Shown here one piece after another: positions 1 through 10,696 of a stretch of DNA of 64,000 nucleotides. Below the pieces are notes generated by a model. The model did no database searches and was not told the DNA's origin. It saw nothing but the letters and a program-made list of their open reading frames with translations. The position numbers and the translations under genes were made by a program. Every line of letters begins with the position of its first letter. The first letter of the stretch is position 1. The stretch is from Anolis sagrei (taxonomy: Eukaryota > Chordata > Lepidosauria > Squamata > Anolidae). Location: positions 101,898,366 through 101,962,365 of the forward strand of contig NC_090023.1 of NCBI RefSeq assembly GCF_037176765.1. The letters are read 5' to 3'.

Positions 1-609
1 TTTCCACAGCAGAAGTACTGCTTCCAGCCATGAATCTAACACAAGAATAACCACAAGCTACTTCAGAGCTTCTAGAAAACTCTGGAGTGATCCCCGTGTT
101 ATTGATGTGGGGAGAGATGTATTGAACTGTCAACATTTTTTAAAATAAAAGCTCACAACGATGTCACCAGCTGACAACATCACTTCTAGTGATCCCATGG
201 CTGGGCATCCTGTTTTGACTTCTCCAGAAACAACAACAGCAAGGCTCTGCTGGGGAGCTGCTTTTAGCAGGGCATCATTTCCAAGGTGCCAACTGCCCTA
301 CAAACTGTCTGGAGAGCAGAAAGGCTTTGGGATGTGTACATGTAGTGGCTGGGCAGCTACAGAACAGAGTACTCTAGAGAAGACATGCCCCAAAAACATG
401 CTGCTAGAGAAGACCTATACAAATATTTTCATCTTTTTTAGTGTCATTGGAGTGGCATTGACCGCACCTGTAAACAGAGAGTTAATAGCTTTACAAATTT
501 AACTTATAAATATTCAGGAAATTTCACTCAAATTAATTGGGAATTTATAAATTTATTTGAAATCTTTTAAATAAACCATCAGATATTCTATGCTAGAATA
601 TCAATGTTT
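1..609. other. Unannotated AT-rich DNA
   Basis: An open frame of 113 codons lies at 161-502 (+), but it has no recognisable domain, no splice context and no compositional difference from its surroundings. No repeat family was recognised here. Confidence 0.4.
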
Positions 610-904
610 AAAGGTAAAGGTAAAGGTTTCCCTTGACATTAAATCTAGTTGTGTCCGACTCTGAGTTGGTGCTCATCTCCATATCTAAGCCAAAGAGCCA
701 ACATTGTCCATAGATATCTCCAAGGTCATGTGGCCAGCATGACTGAATGGAGCACCATTACCTTCCCACATGTTTTCAAACTGCTAGGTTGGCAGAAGCT
801 GAGGCTAACAGTGGGAGCTCACCCCACTCCCCGGATTCTAACCCCCAACCTTTCAATCAGCAAGTTCAGCATATCAGCGGTTTAACCCACTGTGCCACCA
901 GGAG
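610..904 (-). repeat. Sauria/ACA-type tRNA-derived SINE
   Basis: The left end is the (AAAGGT)n run expected of the inverted SINE 3' tail. The right end, read on the minus strand, gives the tRNA-like head with a TGGCACAGTGGGTTAAACCG A-box region and a degenerate B box. The middle carries the conserved block about the vicinity of 'catgtggccagcatgac'. It matches the full-length lizard Sauria SINE, whose 3' tail is shared with BovB LINEs. It is a diverged copy with a partly decayed B box. Confidence 0.88.
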
Positions 905-1635
905 TACTTAATTTCATGCAAAAAGTAATCGTTTATTCCATTTTAAACTATCGTTACTAGTATTGTTTAAGAATTGTTTAATATAAATCAATTTTCAAAA
1001 ATATATAATTGAAAAAAGGTTACCACTTGCCTGGAAAAAATATATTCAAAATTGCATGTTTGTTTGAAAACCCAGCCTGGCCTGTATGACTACTCTGTCC
1101 TTATCTGCAGAGTATGGGAAGTGTGCAGTTTTTTCAGCCATCAGAGCCATGATCCTCAGAGGCATTTCTTATCTTCCAAGAGGCAAGTACTCCCAAAAGA
1201 AATTTTTTGAAAAGAATGATCCATGCAGGATTCGCCTGCTACATGTTGTTCGTTTTGCATGGCAAAAAGATCGATTCAAGAGACATCCTGAGATGAAGCT
1301 GAGAATTCACTCATAGGCCATACACTAGATTTACCAATGCATTCATCTCCAGGACCCAGGCAGCATCTAGTGTACTCCATCAAGATAGCACTGAAGTTGT
1401 AAGATGACATTCCTTTCCTCTGGCCTCAATCCCAACAGGCTGAAGTACTTGCACAAATGTGGGGTGTGGGCAAGTACAAGGATGCTCCACTCAAAACATG
1501 CACAGGCTTGGCTTCAACCTCATTCATCTGTAAGATCCAGAAAACTCAGACACAGCAAAGCTCATAGATAGTTGAACTAGCTGTCGTCATTTTGAACTTG
1601 GGAAAGAGACCGTTGCAGCTTCAGCTTGACTATCT
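905..1635. other. Unannotated DNA
   Basis: An open frame of 76 codons at 1086-1316 (+) has no recognisable motif. No known repeat was seen. Confidence 0.35.
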
Positions 1636-1816
1636 GGAGCGCATTTACACTGCTGTGTCTCAATGCTATGGAATTATGTGAGTTGTGGTATGGTGAAGCC
1701 CCTGCAGAAAAGCCTAAAGACCTTGTAAAACTATCGATCCTAGGATTCCATAGCATTGAGACATAACAGTTATAGTGGGATCAAGTTGCAATAATTCTAC
1801 AATATAGATGCACCCC
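1636..1816. repeat. Palindromic MITE, 'acaactcccaggattcca' family
   Basis: The left half carries 'tctcaatgctatggaat' and the right half its inverse 'attccatagcattgaga'. The ends read 'catttacactg' and 'atagatgcaccc'. The same foldback family recurs at 3201-3392, 19431-19560 and 31918-32125. It has no coding capacity and is probably a non-autonomous DNA transposon; the superfamily is not settled. Confidence 0.75.
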
Positions 1817-1911
1817 TGAATGCCTACTATTTTATTTATGTAATTGTTTATTTACCCTTCTTTTTAACAAGATCGGACCCTGTGCAAATTAGTGTAAGTT
1901 AAAATGGAGTA

Positions 1912-2260
1912 CAGTAGGCTTTTGATGTCTACAGAGGTTTAGTTCCTCCCCCCTCCCCCCACTCAAATGCTCAAATCCCATTATATACAATGGTATCATA
2001 AAATGGTGAAGTGGCTGGACTGACCTTGAAGGAGCTGGGGGTGGTGACGGCCGACAGGGAGCTCTGGCGTGGACTGGTCCATGAGGTCACGAAGAGTCGG
2101 AGACGACTAAACGAATGAACAACAACAACATCATAAAATGGATCATTTATATAAATGGCAAAATCAAGGTTTACTTTTTTTGTTTTTGTTTTTGTGGAGG
2201 AGATATTTTTAAGTGGTGAATGGTATATGTGCAAAATCTCTGGATACAGAGTGCCAACCG
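1912..2260. mobile_element. Tigger/pogo-like MITE, interrupted by a BovB insertion
   Basis: The terminal inverted repeats are imperfect (CAGTAGGCTTTTGATGTC on the left, CGGTTGGCACTCTGTATC as the inverse of the right end). TA dinucleotides flank both sides at 1910-1911 and 2261-2262, as expected for Tc1/mariner-pogo elements. Interior phrases such as 'atcccattatatacaatgg' resemble Tigger-type MITEs. A BovB/RTE fragment with target duplication splits it at 2007-2141. Confidence 0.65.
2007..2129 (+). mobile_element. 5'-truncated BovB/RTE LINE 3' end
   Basis: The sequence encodes the extreme C terminus of a BovB-type reverse transcriptase: LTLKELGVVTADRELWRGLV, then HEVTKSRRRLNE and a stop, followed by an (AAC)n tail typical of the family. 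A 12-bp target duplication, atcataaaatgg, lies at 1995-2006 and 2130-2141. The copy is about 120 bp long, so it is a severe 5' truncation, and its reading frame end is intact, which suggests a fairly recent insertion. Confidence 0.88.
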
Positions 2261-2841
2261 TACAGTTCAAACAAGACTGTATTGTGTGTTTACAAACACT
2301 TCATTGAACAAATTTTTAAAGAAAATTACAAAAGCAGTTAAAACCTAATATTGATTTTATAAAAAGACAGAGCACATGTCAGCCAGTTTATAGTCAACAG
2401 CCTGGATAAACAAAAGGCTTTGCCTGCCAACAAAAAGACAAACACCAAACCTTAGCCAGGAATTCTGTGGGGTTCATAATCTAGATCATATCTTCATTTC
2501 CTACTGACTAAGGACTACCCAGGCCTTTCAGACCTAACCTTATTCCAACCTAAAATGGCTTTCAGAACATACATGTTGAAGCTAGGCTGTTCAGAAACGG
2601 ACAGAGGATTTTTTGGCACCTAACCTTCAGAAAAACCTACCCATTATTCTTTGTGTTGATGTTGAAAATCAACAGTGATTCCTTTGTCCGGTGCACTTAC
2701 CCAAATGAAAAACATGCCAGAATGGAGATCCAGCTCTCTTTTATGCTAGGATATATTTTCCAATCCTATTACAAAAACAGCATAAAAGGAGCTAGATATT
2801 TATACATTTTCACAATCATCACTATTTGCATCTACATCATA
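2261..2841. other. Unannotated DNA
   Basis: AT-rich sequence with no repeat or gene recognised. An open frame at 2653-2877 (+) runs into the following SINE and is not considered coding. Confidence 0.4.
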
Positions 2842-3149
2842 CTGGTGGCGCAGTGGGTTAAAGCACTGAGCTGCTGAGCTTGTTGATCGAAAGTTCGCAG
2901 GTTCGATTCCGGGGAGCGGCATGAACTTCCGCTGTCAGCCCTAGCTTCTGCCAACCTAGCAGTTCGAAAACATGCAAATGTGAGTAGATCAGGCGGGAAG
3001 GTAACGGTGCTCCATGCAGTTATGCCGGCCACATGACCTTGGAGGTGTCTATGGACAATGCTGGCTCTTCGGCTTAGAAATGGAGATGAGCACCACACCC
3101 CAGAGTCAGACATGACTGGACTTAATGTCAGGGAACTACCTTTACCTTA
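2842..3149 (+). repeat. Full-length Sauria/ACA-type SINE
   Basis: The tRNA-like head shows an A box (TGGCGCAGTGG) at about 2845-2855 and a B box (GGTTCGATTCC) at about 2899-2910. The conserved SINE body follows (for example 'tgccggccacatgacctt'), and the tail is ACCTTTACCTTA, the BovB-type 3' end. It is closer to consensus than the copy at 610-904. RNA polymerase III promoter boxes are intact, but no long terminal T run follows. Confidence 0.93.
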
Positions 3150-3200
3150 CTATACTAAAATCGACTCTCTAGGTGTGGATTTTAGTATTAAAATTAACTC

Positions 3201-3392
3201 TGGGGTGAATCTGCACTGTAGAATTAATGCAGTTTGTCATGGGATCGTGGCAGTTGTAGTTTTACAAGACTTCTCTGCTAAAGAATGCTTTGCTGCTTTA
3301 GCAAACTACAGATCCCAGGATTCCATAGCACTAAGGCATGGCAGTTAAAGTGGTGTCAAAATACATTAATTCTACAGTGTAGATGTACCCTA
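3201..3392. repeat. Palindromic MITE, near-complete copy
   Basis: The left end 'actgtagaattaatgcag' is inverted at the right end as 'cattaattctacagtgt'. The centre carries 'cagatcccaggattccat'. It is the same foldback family as 1636-1816. Confidence 0.8.
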
Positions 3393-3458
3393 AGTTACTA
3401 TCTTTCACAATCTACCTGTAATTTGGTGCATTGGCTCTTCTTTCTTATCTCCTTCTCA

Positions 3459-3609
3459 GGGCCCTTCCACACAGCCATATAATTCAGAATATCAAGGCAG
3501 ATAATCCACAATATCTGCTTTGAACTGGGTTATCTGAGTCCACACTGCTATATAACCCAGCTCAAAGCAGATAATGTGGAATTTCATACAGCTGTCTGGA
3601 AGGGACCCT
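3459..3609. repeat. MITE with GGGCCCTTCCACACAGC ends
   Basis: It starts GGGCCCTTCCACACAGC and ends with the inverse GCTGTCTGGAAGGGACCC. The interior is a long imperfect palindrome around 'tatctgagtccacactgc'. The same family appears at 10697-11099, 38416-39260, 39298-39413 and 62600-62742. Confidence 0.8.
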
Positions 3610-3906
3610 AGACACATTTGTAAAGAAGTTTTCAAGTTGTTTCTAGAAGATTGAAAATATTTTCACTTACTTTGCTTGCTTATCTGATACAAGTGTTTCA
3701 TTTCTCATCTGGATATTCCTAGTTTTGAATAAGAGTATTCTTTTTTCTGTTGTAGGAACCTATCCTTGTCCTTTTCATGTTTTTTTCTACCTCTGGTACC
3801 AATTTTTTTGTTAGAGTATATCTAAGAATACATCTGCTTCATGAACAGAGGTATAGCTACATTTCTCTTGGATATGAAAGCATGGAAATAAACTGAGAGA
3901 ATGTAT

Positions 3907-4510
3907 TGTCGAAGGCTTTCATGGTCAGAATCAGGCCCGTAGCGGGGGGGGGGGGGAGTTTTAGGGGTTACCCCCCCCCCCCGAAATGTTTCAGATTTTT
4001 TTAAAAAACCTAGTTTACGCATGAATTTTAACTGGTTAACCAAATCCCCATGCTAAGTCTATGAGATGCAAAAAATCAAGAGTCCCTCCATAACTGCAAG
4101 CACTATCTCAGGCAAATATTGGCAATTTATTCACACTGTCATTACTTGCAGCAATAGCCGATGTAGTTGTTCTGGTACAGCTGTACCAGGAGCTCCAACT
4201 TTATTTGCGTTGTATTAAATGTTTGCTTGCAGTCCTAGGTTTCAGGGACTCTGCAGATAGGTGGCTTCTTTGGTTGCAGTCATAGGGCAAGTCATCTGTC
4301 CATCATTGTTAAGTTTTGGTCCCGCCCCTTGCTCAGGGCAATTGGGAAGGGAAGGGAGCCATTTTTAGTTAGTCTCAGCAAGGTAAGTTTATGTATAGGA
4401 TGTGTGCAAGCTTCCCCTGTACAAAAGCTTCAACCCTTAAGACCTTCCGGGGGAGAAAGTAAAGCTTTATGAAACGAGGGAAGAACTCCTGAAACCCGCT
4501 TCTTTCCCTG
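3907..4510. repeat. Left part of an unclassified poly-G/poly-C repeat element
   Basis: It opens with 'tattgtcgaaggctttcatg', the inverse of the Penelope-like terminal sequence also seen at 22.8-23.2 kb. A run of 14 G, then 14 C followed by 'gaaatgtttcag', comes next. The matching right part with C runs plus 'gaaattttcaa' lies at 9645-10380. The L2 LINE appears to have landed between the two parts. No coding capacity or class-defining end was recognised. Confidence 0.45.
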
Positions 4511-6213
4511 TGACAACCCAGGGTCACGAAGGTGGCCTTGGGGAGTCAAATTGGGGGAGTGTTATCGAGGGAAGGGTTGGAGAAGGCTTGAAGAAGGAAG
4601 GTAGAGCGATTGGGCCGCCGCCATTACAGGCCCTTGAATGCGCTCCCCCCTTACCTCTCTCGCTGCTCCCAAGGCTCCGGCTCTTGCTGCTCGCAAGGCT
4701 TTGGCTTGCTGGCCCCGTCGCTGTGGAGGATCGGGGGCCGCTGCCGCCTGGAGGGATGACTGTGGGCTGTCACCTTGCCGCTTCAGCTGAATTCTGAGAC
4801 GGTCTTGGGCCGTATCGCTGTCTCCAGCCATCTCCAACTCAGGGTGCTGCCTGGTTTGCTTGGCGGTTTGCTGTGTCGCGCGGCTGCCGTACGGCCTGGT
4901 GCCCAACTGAGCTTCCGCCTCGCCGGCCTCCCAGCACGCCAGCCTTCCAGCGACCCGGCTTTTCGGCGCATCGGCCTCTCAGCGCGCCGGCTCTTCAGCG
5001 CGCCTCCGAGTGTGCCGCTTTTCCATCACGCCGGTTTCCAACGCGCCGGCCCCTTCTCAGTGTACTGGCCTTCGCCACGCGGTCCTCCAGCGCGCCGGCC
5101 TCCCTGAACACCGGCTTTCCATCACGCCGGCTCTTCAATTGCATCAGCCTCTTGGAGTGCCAGCTTTCCGGCACACCAGCCTTCCCCCACGCCGGCTCTG
5201 TCCAACCTTCTTAACCAGCCGGCCCATTGCCATCTGGGGTCCTGGGGCCGAGGGTTTGCGGCGTGACTGCCCCATTGCTGTGGCCCCACTGCTGTGATCT
5301 ACCGCGGCGCCATTTTGGATTTTGTCTCTCGGCCAGCTCCCTAGCGTTCTGGCTAAGGATTAATCTGCCGCCATCGCACGAAATTCCATTATTCCATCTG
5401 GTAACCACCAACTCCGGAAGACTGGGTTGACCATCTTGTGGCCTAATTATCGCCATCTTTTGGCATCTCGTTGCTCCAGTTTTGGTTAAATTGTGTTGAT
5501 CATCGTTAGTCCGTCTGTGCTGACCTCCTTTGACTCTGCAGACCATCTCTGTTGATTGTGCTGACCATTATTGATTGTGCTGACCATCTTCTTGATTGTG
5601 CTGAACATTTTTATCTGTGTTGACCTCCTCTGACTGTGGTGACCACTTTTGACTGTGCTGCCCACCTTTGCTGTCCACCTTGCTGATTTGACTGTGCTGT
5701 CCACCTTTGCTGATTGTGTTGACCATCCTTTATGGTGGTTGTGGGGGGTACCCCCATCAGCGTTAACTCTAGAAGGACTGCGTTGTCTATTTTGTCACCT
5801 GATACATCCTTCGAGACAGCAATATAAAACTCGAGAGGCGGGGGGGCTTTAACTGCAGTAATAATAACAACTATATTTAATGACTGAACGGAGAAATTAA
5901 GAACTAACCGTTGCACTGTTAGTAAGTACAGTGCACAATTATCCTGTGTGACTCTAGCACTTTACTCTACCAGCACTTTAAATGACTACTTCTGTGGTCC
6001 ATTAATCTTATTGAGCTCTAGCACTTTAACAGACTCAACCATCCAGCGCTGAATTTGAGTCCTCCATGACGCACTTCATTTAGCACTTTAGAGCCAATTG
6101 ATAAGCTACTGCACTTTAATTACTTATACCATTGTGTATGCTGACACAATTTTTTATCTGCACTTTAAGAGCCTTAGCGAAACTCCTTTGACAGTGTTTA
6201 ACAACTACCATCC
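4511..6213 (+). mobile_element. L2 LINE 5' untranslated region with tandem arrays
   Basis: This GC-rich segment leads directly into the endonuclease frame and is read as the 5' UTR of the L2 at 6214-9644. The exact 5' end is uncertain. Two degenerate tandem arrays are visible: one at about 4915-5200, built on a unit near 'cagcgcgccggcttttc', and one at about 5490-5735, built on 'ttgactgtgctgaccatc'. All three plus frames are open in part over 4775-5300, as expected of a low-complexity GC array, so an ORF1 product is not claimed. 5' arrays often act as LINE promoters; that role here is inference. Confidence 0.55.
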
Positions 6214-9200
6214 ATGTCACTACCCATTCCCTGGCATTTGTTAATCTTGCTGCTAATTGTTTATGGTAGAGAGAGGGAACGGAGTAGTTCAGAAAGACCC
6301 GAGTATAACATAATAGGAGCGGGAAATGAACGGAAGGCAAGACTATGGCAATTTAAAGCTGTAACATATCAAACAGTCAACAATGAATTATGGGTTGATA
6401 CTATGGCTGCTGAATGTGTCATGGAGGAGGGAGAGGCTTCCGTTAACCGGGGAGCCCCCATAGAAGTCGTGGTGGGGAGGGGGAGATACGGGAAAAGGAG
6501 ACCTCTAATTTGGCCTAGGGAACGTGGAACAACATTAGTAATTCCAAGTCGGTCTCCTGATATGAGAAGTTGGTGTAACCAGGATGGCGGTCCCTCTGAA
6601 TTGAAAGTGGTGCTGTTGAATGCCAGATCTGTCAATGGCAAAACAACCTTCATCCAGGATTTAATCCTGGATGAACGGGCAGATCTGGCGTGCATCACGG
6701 AGACCTGGTTGGACGAAGCGGGAAGTGTAAATTTGACCCAGCTTTGCCCGCCAGGTTTCTCTGTGCAGCACCAACCGAGATCCGGAGGGCGGGGAGGCGG
6801 AGTTGCAGTGGTCTATAGAGATTCCATTCTTCTGACCAGGGCCCCCATCCTGCAGTCAACAAATTTTGAATGCGTCCACCTGAGGGTGGGTGACCGGGAC
6901 AGATTAGGGATTCTGTTAGTGTACCGTCCACCTTGCTGCACTACAGTCTCCCTGCCTGAGCTAGCGGGGGTGGTCTCGGACCTGGCATTGGAGTCCCAAC
7001 AGCTGCTTGCCCAACATGCCGAGACTACCTTATCGGGAGCGGCTCAGGACTTCATGTCTACCATGGCAACCTTGGGGCTGTCCCAACAGGTATCTGGCGC
7101 CACCCACAGTGCTGGACATACATTGGACTTGGTTTTCTGCCAGGGATGGGAGGAAGGTGGCGGTGTTGAGGAGTTATCCATCTCTCCGTTGCCATGGACT
7201 GACCACCACCTGGTCAGCTTTAGACTCACTGCACCTCCTAACCTCCGCAGAGGTGGAGGACCCATTAAGCTGGTCCGCCCCAGGAGGCTTATGGATCTGG
7301 ATGGATTCCTGACGGCTCTTGGGGAATTTCCCGCCGCCTCGGTTGGTGATCCTGTTGATGCCCTGGTCGCTCTCTGGAATGGGGAGATGACTAGGGCAAT
7401 AGACACGATCGCTCCAGAACATCCCCTCTCAAGTAGCCGAGCTAAACCAGCCCCTTGGTTTACCGAGGAACTGGCAGCGTTGAAGCGAAAGAAGAGGGAA
7501 CTAGAGAGCGTGTGGCGTTCGGATCCGAGCGAGCCAAATCGAACACGGTTTGTGTCCTTTTTAAGGGCATATGCCGCGGCAATAAAAGCCGCAAAGAAGA
7601 CTTTCTTTGCGGCCACTATTGCGTCTGCAAAGAACCGTCCGGCTGAACTGTTCCGAGTTGTCAGAGGCTTGTTAAAACCCACCACTCAGGATGGGTGCCC
7701 TGATGACTCGGCAGCTCGCTGTGAAGCTTTTGCTCAGTTCTTTGCAGACAAAGTCGCTTTGATCCGCTCTGGACTGGATACCATATTAACGGCAGTCTCT
7801 GAGGATGTAACACGAGCATCTGCTTGTCCAATTTTGATGGATTCATTTCAATTGGTTCAATCCGAGGATGTGGACAAGGTGCTTGGAGGAATGTGAGCTA
7901 CCACATGCATCCTAGACCCCTGCCCATCCTGGCTTCTGAAGGAGGCCAGAGGGGGATTGGCCGAGTGGGTGAAGGTGGTGGTTAATGCCTCCCTTCGGGA
8001 GGGCAAAATTCCAGCCAGCTTAAAACAAGCTGTGATAAAACCGTTGTTGAAGAAACCATCACTGGACCCCACTCAATTTGTCAACTATCGGCCTGTCTCC
8101 AATCTCCCCTTTTTGGGCAAAGTCATGGAACATGTGGTGGCCTCACAACTCCAGGCATTCTTGGTAGACACAGATTATCTGGATCCGGCACAGTCTGGCT
8201 TTAGGCCGGGGCATGGTACCGAGACAGCCTTGGTCGTCTTAGTGGATGATCTGCGTCGGGAGCTCGACAGGGGGAGTGTGTCCCTGTTGGTGCTGCTCGA
8301 CCTCTCAGCGGCCTTCGATACCGTCGACCACGGTATCCTTCTGGGACGCCTCGCGGGGATGGGTCTTGGAGGTACTGTTTTGCAGTGGCTCCGCTCATTC
8401 CTCGAGGGTCGGTCTCAGAAGGTGTTACTGGGAGACTCCTGTACTACCCCACAGCCTTTGTCTTGTGGGGTTCCTCAGGGTTCAATACTGTCTCCCATGT
8501 TGTTTAACATCTACATGAAGCCGCTGGGCGAGATCATCCGGAGTTTCGGAGTGCGATGTCATCTGTACGCAGATGATGTCCAACTCTGTCACTCCTTTCC
8601 ACCCGCTACTAAGGAGGCTGTCGAGGTCCAGCTTGGCCGCTGTGACGGTCTGGATGGGGGCGAACAAATTGAAATTGAATCCAGACAAGACAGAGGTACT
8701 CCTGGTTAGTCGCAAGACCGAACAGGGTATAGGGTTACAGCCTGTGTTAGACGGGGTCGCACTCCCCCTGAAGACGCAGGTTCGCAGTTTGGGTGTGATC
8801 CTGGACTCATCGCTGAGCCTGGAACCCCAGGTTTCGGCGGTGACCAGGGGAGCATTCGCACAATTAAAACTTGTGCGCCAACTGCGACCGTACCTTGGGA
8901 AGTCTGACTTGGCCACGGTAGTCCAAGCTCTGGTTACATCCCGTCTTGACTACTGCAACGCTCTCTACGTGGGGTTGCCTTTGAAGACGGCTCGGAAGCT
9001 CCAATTAGTCCAACGGGCGGCAGCCATGTTACTAACAGGAGCGGGGCGCAGGGAGCATACAACTCCTCTGCTGTACCAGCTCCATTGGCTGCCGATTTGC
9101 TACCGGGCCCAATTCAAAGTGCTGGCGTTGGCCTTTAAAGCCCTAAACGGTTCTGGCCCAACTTATCTATCCGAACGTATCTCGGCCTATCAGCCCACCA

Positions 9201-9403
9201 GGACCCTAAGATCTTCTGGGGAGGCCCTGCTCTCTATCCCGCCTGCTTCACAGGTGCGGCTGGCGGGGACGAGAGACAGGGCCTTTTCTGTGGTGGCCCC
9301 TCGGCTTTGGAATGCCCTCCCCATAGAGGTAAGATCAGCCCTCTCGCTGATGGTGTTTCGAAAAAGACTGAAGACATGGATGTTCGAACAAGCATTCGGT
9401 TAA
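6214..9403 (+). CDS. L2-clade LINE ORF2: APE endonuclease plus reverse transcriptase, broken twice
   Basis: This frame encodes the retrotransposition enzyme, which nicks target DNA and primes reverse transcription there. The endonuclease begins near residue 130 (LKVVLLNARSV), with N136, catalytic E163 in ITETWL, LLVYRPP, HTLDLVF and D330-H331 in TDHHLVSF. The reverse transcriptase shows FRPGHGTETAL, LLDLSAAFDTVDHGILL, CGVPQGSILSPMLFNIYMKP, YADD at 8566-8577, KLNPDKTEVLLV and the thumb-region SLGVILDSS. A single in-frame TGA at 7894-7896 (probably a former CGA) and one frameshift at about 8630-8660 break it, after which frame 2 continues to 9403. The motif wording fits the L2 clade rather than CR1. 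The first ATG at 6214 is a default choice; the true start could be later. Confidence 0.9.
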
Positions 9404-9644
9404 CTCGGTGCAATGAATCTGATGATCAAGGACTGGTAATCACAGACGATGAAATTGGACTGCGTTTTTAGTTAAGAGATGCATTGGTTCGATATTGGTG
9501 GCCCAATATTGTATATTATGTATGTGTTTTTATGCTTTTTATATTGAATACTGTTGATTATTGTAGTGTTGTAAACCGCGTTGAGTTGCCAATGTAGGCT
9601 GAGAAACAGCGGTATACAAGCGCAGTAGTTATAGTTTTATAGTT
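9404..9644 (+). mobile_element. L2 LINE 3' untranslated region and tail
   Basis: After the ORF2 stop comes a 240-bp 3' UTR. It ends in the L2-type signature 'gtaaaccgcgttgagttgcc', then 'gcggtatacaag' and short 'ttatagttttatagttatag' tail repeats. Related tails recur in the 5'-truncated copies at 26.1 and 32.2 kb. Confidence 0.8.
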
Positions 9645-10380
9645 ATAGAAAGGTCTTAAGAGTCTCCAAAGAATTTCCAGGAAAACAGCCCTAAAAACCA
9701 AAGAACTCCAGCTGGAGAACATCTACTTCTTTGCTGGTAGGTCCACTCGGCGTTCGAGACGCAGTTCGACCCGGTAGCTGAGCCCACATCAGTAAGGGTT
9801 AGATTACAGTCAGCCTGGGAGAAGTTAAAACGGGGATTTTCCTTTAAAGAAGAAGTTATTGAAGACAGTTGCCTGTCCTTCGTGGGCAAGATTAGGAATT
9901 CACCAGTTGCCTAAAAGCTTGCAATCATTTGCTTAACTTTACTGAAGACAAGAGAAGTTTCTGTTTGATTGTTCATTAATAAAAGGCTTTGTTGTACTTC
10001 TCAACCCATCTAAAGACTGTTTGTGATGGAAACCTCTGAGAACTTCTCTTTAGGCCCCCAGGCTTCCCGCTGGGCAAAGGTTGCACATCCTGTTCTAAAG
10101 ACAATTATTTACAGACCCAGCACGCAACAGAACAGTAGTGAAGCAACCAAGTTGGGGGGGGGGGGGATGTTGAATGCTCTCCTTAAGGAGGCTAGACTTG
10201 GTGGAGGTGGTTGACAAGGGCGGAGCTGCAGGCTATTGAAGGCTGCTCTGCCCCCTGCTGTGCTCTTTGCTTCAGTGTGAGCTAGGAGGCAGGTTTCAAC
10301 CCCCCCCCCCCGAAATTTTCAACCCCCCCCCCGAAATTTTCCACCCCCCCCCTGAAAATTTCAACCCTCACAACCTCACA
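9645..10380. repeat. Right part of the unclassified poly-C repeat element
   Basis: The sequence resumes after the L2 tail. It contains an AATAAA-type signal in 'ttcattaataaaaggctttg', a run of G at about 10156-10167, and three successive C-run plus 'gaaatttt' blocks at 10300-10365 that mirror the block at 3960-3990. The joining of this part with 3907-4510 as one older element split by the L2 is inference from the shared C-run motif. The class is not settled. Confidence 0.4.
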
Positions 10381-10478
10381 ACCTCTGAGGATGCCTGCCA
10401 AAGATGCAGGCAAAACATCAGGAGATAATGCTTCTGGAACATGGCCATACAGCCCGAAAAACTTACAACAACCAAACA
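10372..10478 (+). mobile_element. Penelope-like element terminal fragment
   Basis: It matches the squamate terminal repeat 'ctctgaggatgcctgcc ... cttctggaacatggccatac'. It contains a CTGAGGA core at 10385-10391 and a GCCTGC/GCAGGC stem, discussed under findings as a decayed hammerhead-like fold. Similar copies lie at 22823-23215. Assignment to Penelope-like elements is from family knowledge of the surrounding consensus, not from a coding domain here. Confidence 0.55.
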
Positions 10479-10696
10479 GAGAAGTCTTGCAACAGTTAAT
10501 CCATACTTCAATTCCCAAGCCACCAGAATCCAAGCCACCAGAATCCAGTCACGCAAAATGCTCTTAAGATTGTACCTGTATAACTATAACTTCCTAAGTA
10601 ACTACAATTATTATACAGATTCATCAGAGCTCTGCCTTCTTAGACAAATATAACCCCAAAGTGAAGTTCATTGGCCAGTCTTACTGTTCAGTGATA

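Noticed and set aside
161-502. 113-codon open frame as a small gene
   Set aside because: No domain, no conserved features, Cys/Thr/Ser composition typical of random translation, and no promoter or splice context.
2842-2915. Functional tRNA gene
   Set aside because: The A and B boxes belong to a SINE head; no cloverleaf with paired acceptor stem is formed, and a SINE body follows.
4775-5297. Three overlapping open frames as a possible LINE ORF1
   Set aside because: All frames are open over a degenerate CCGGC tandem array, and none shows an RRM, zinc knuckle or coiled coil.
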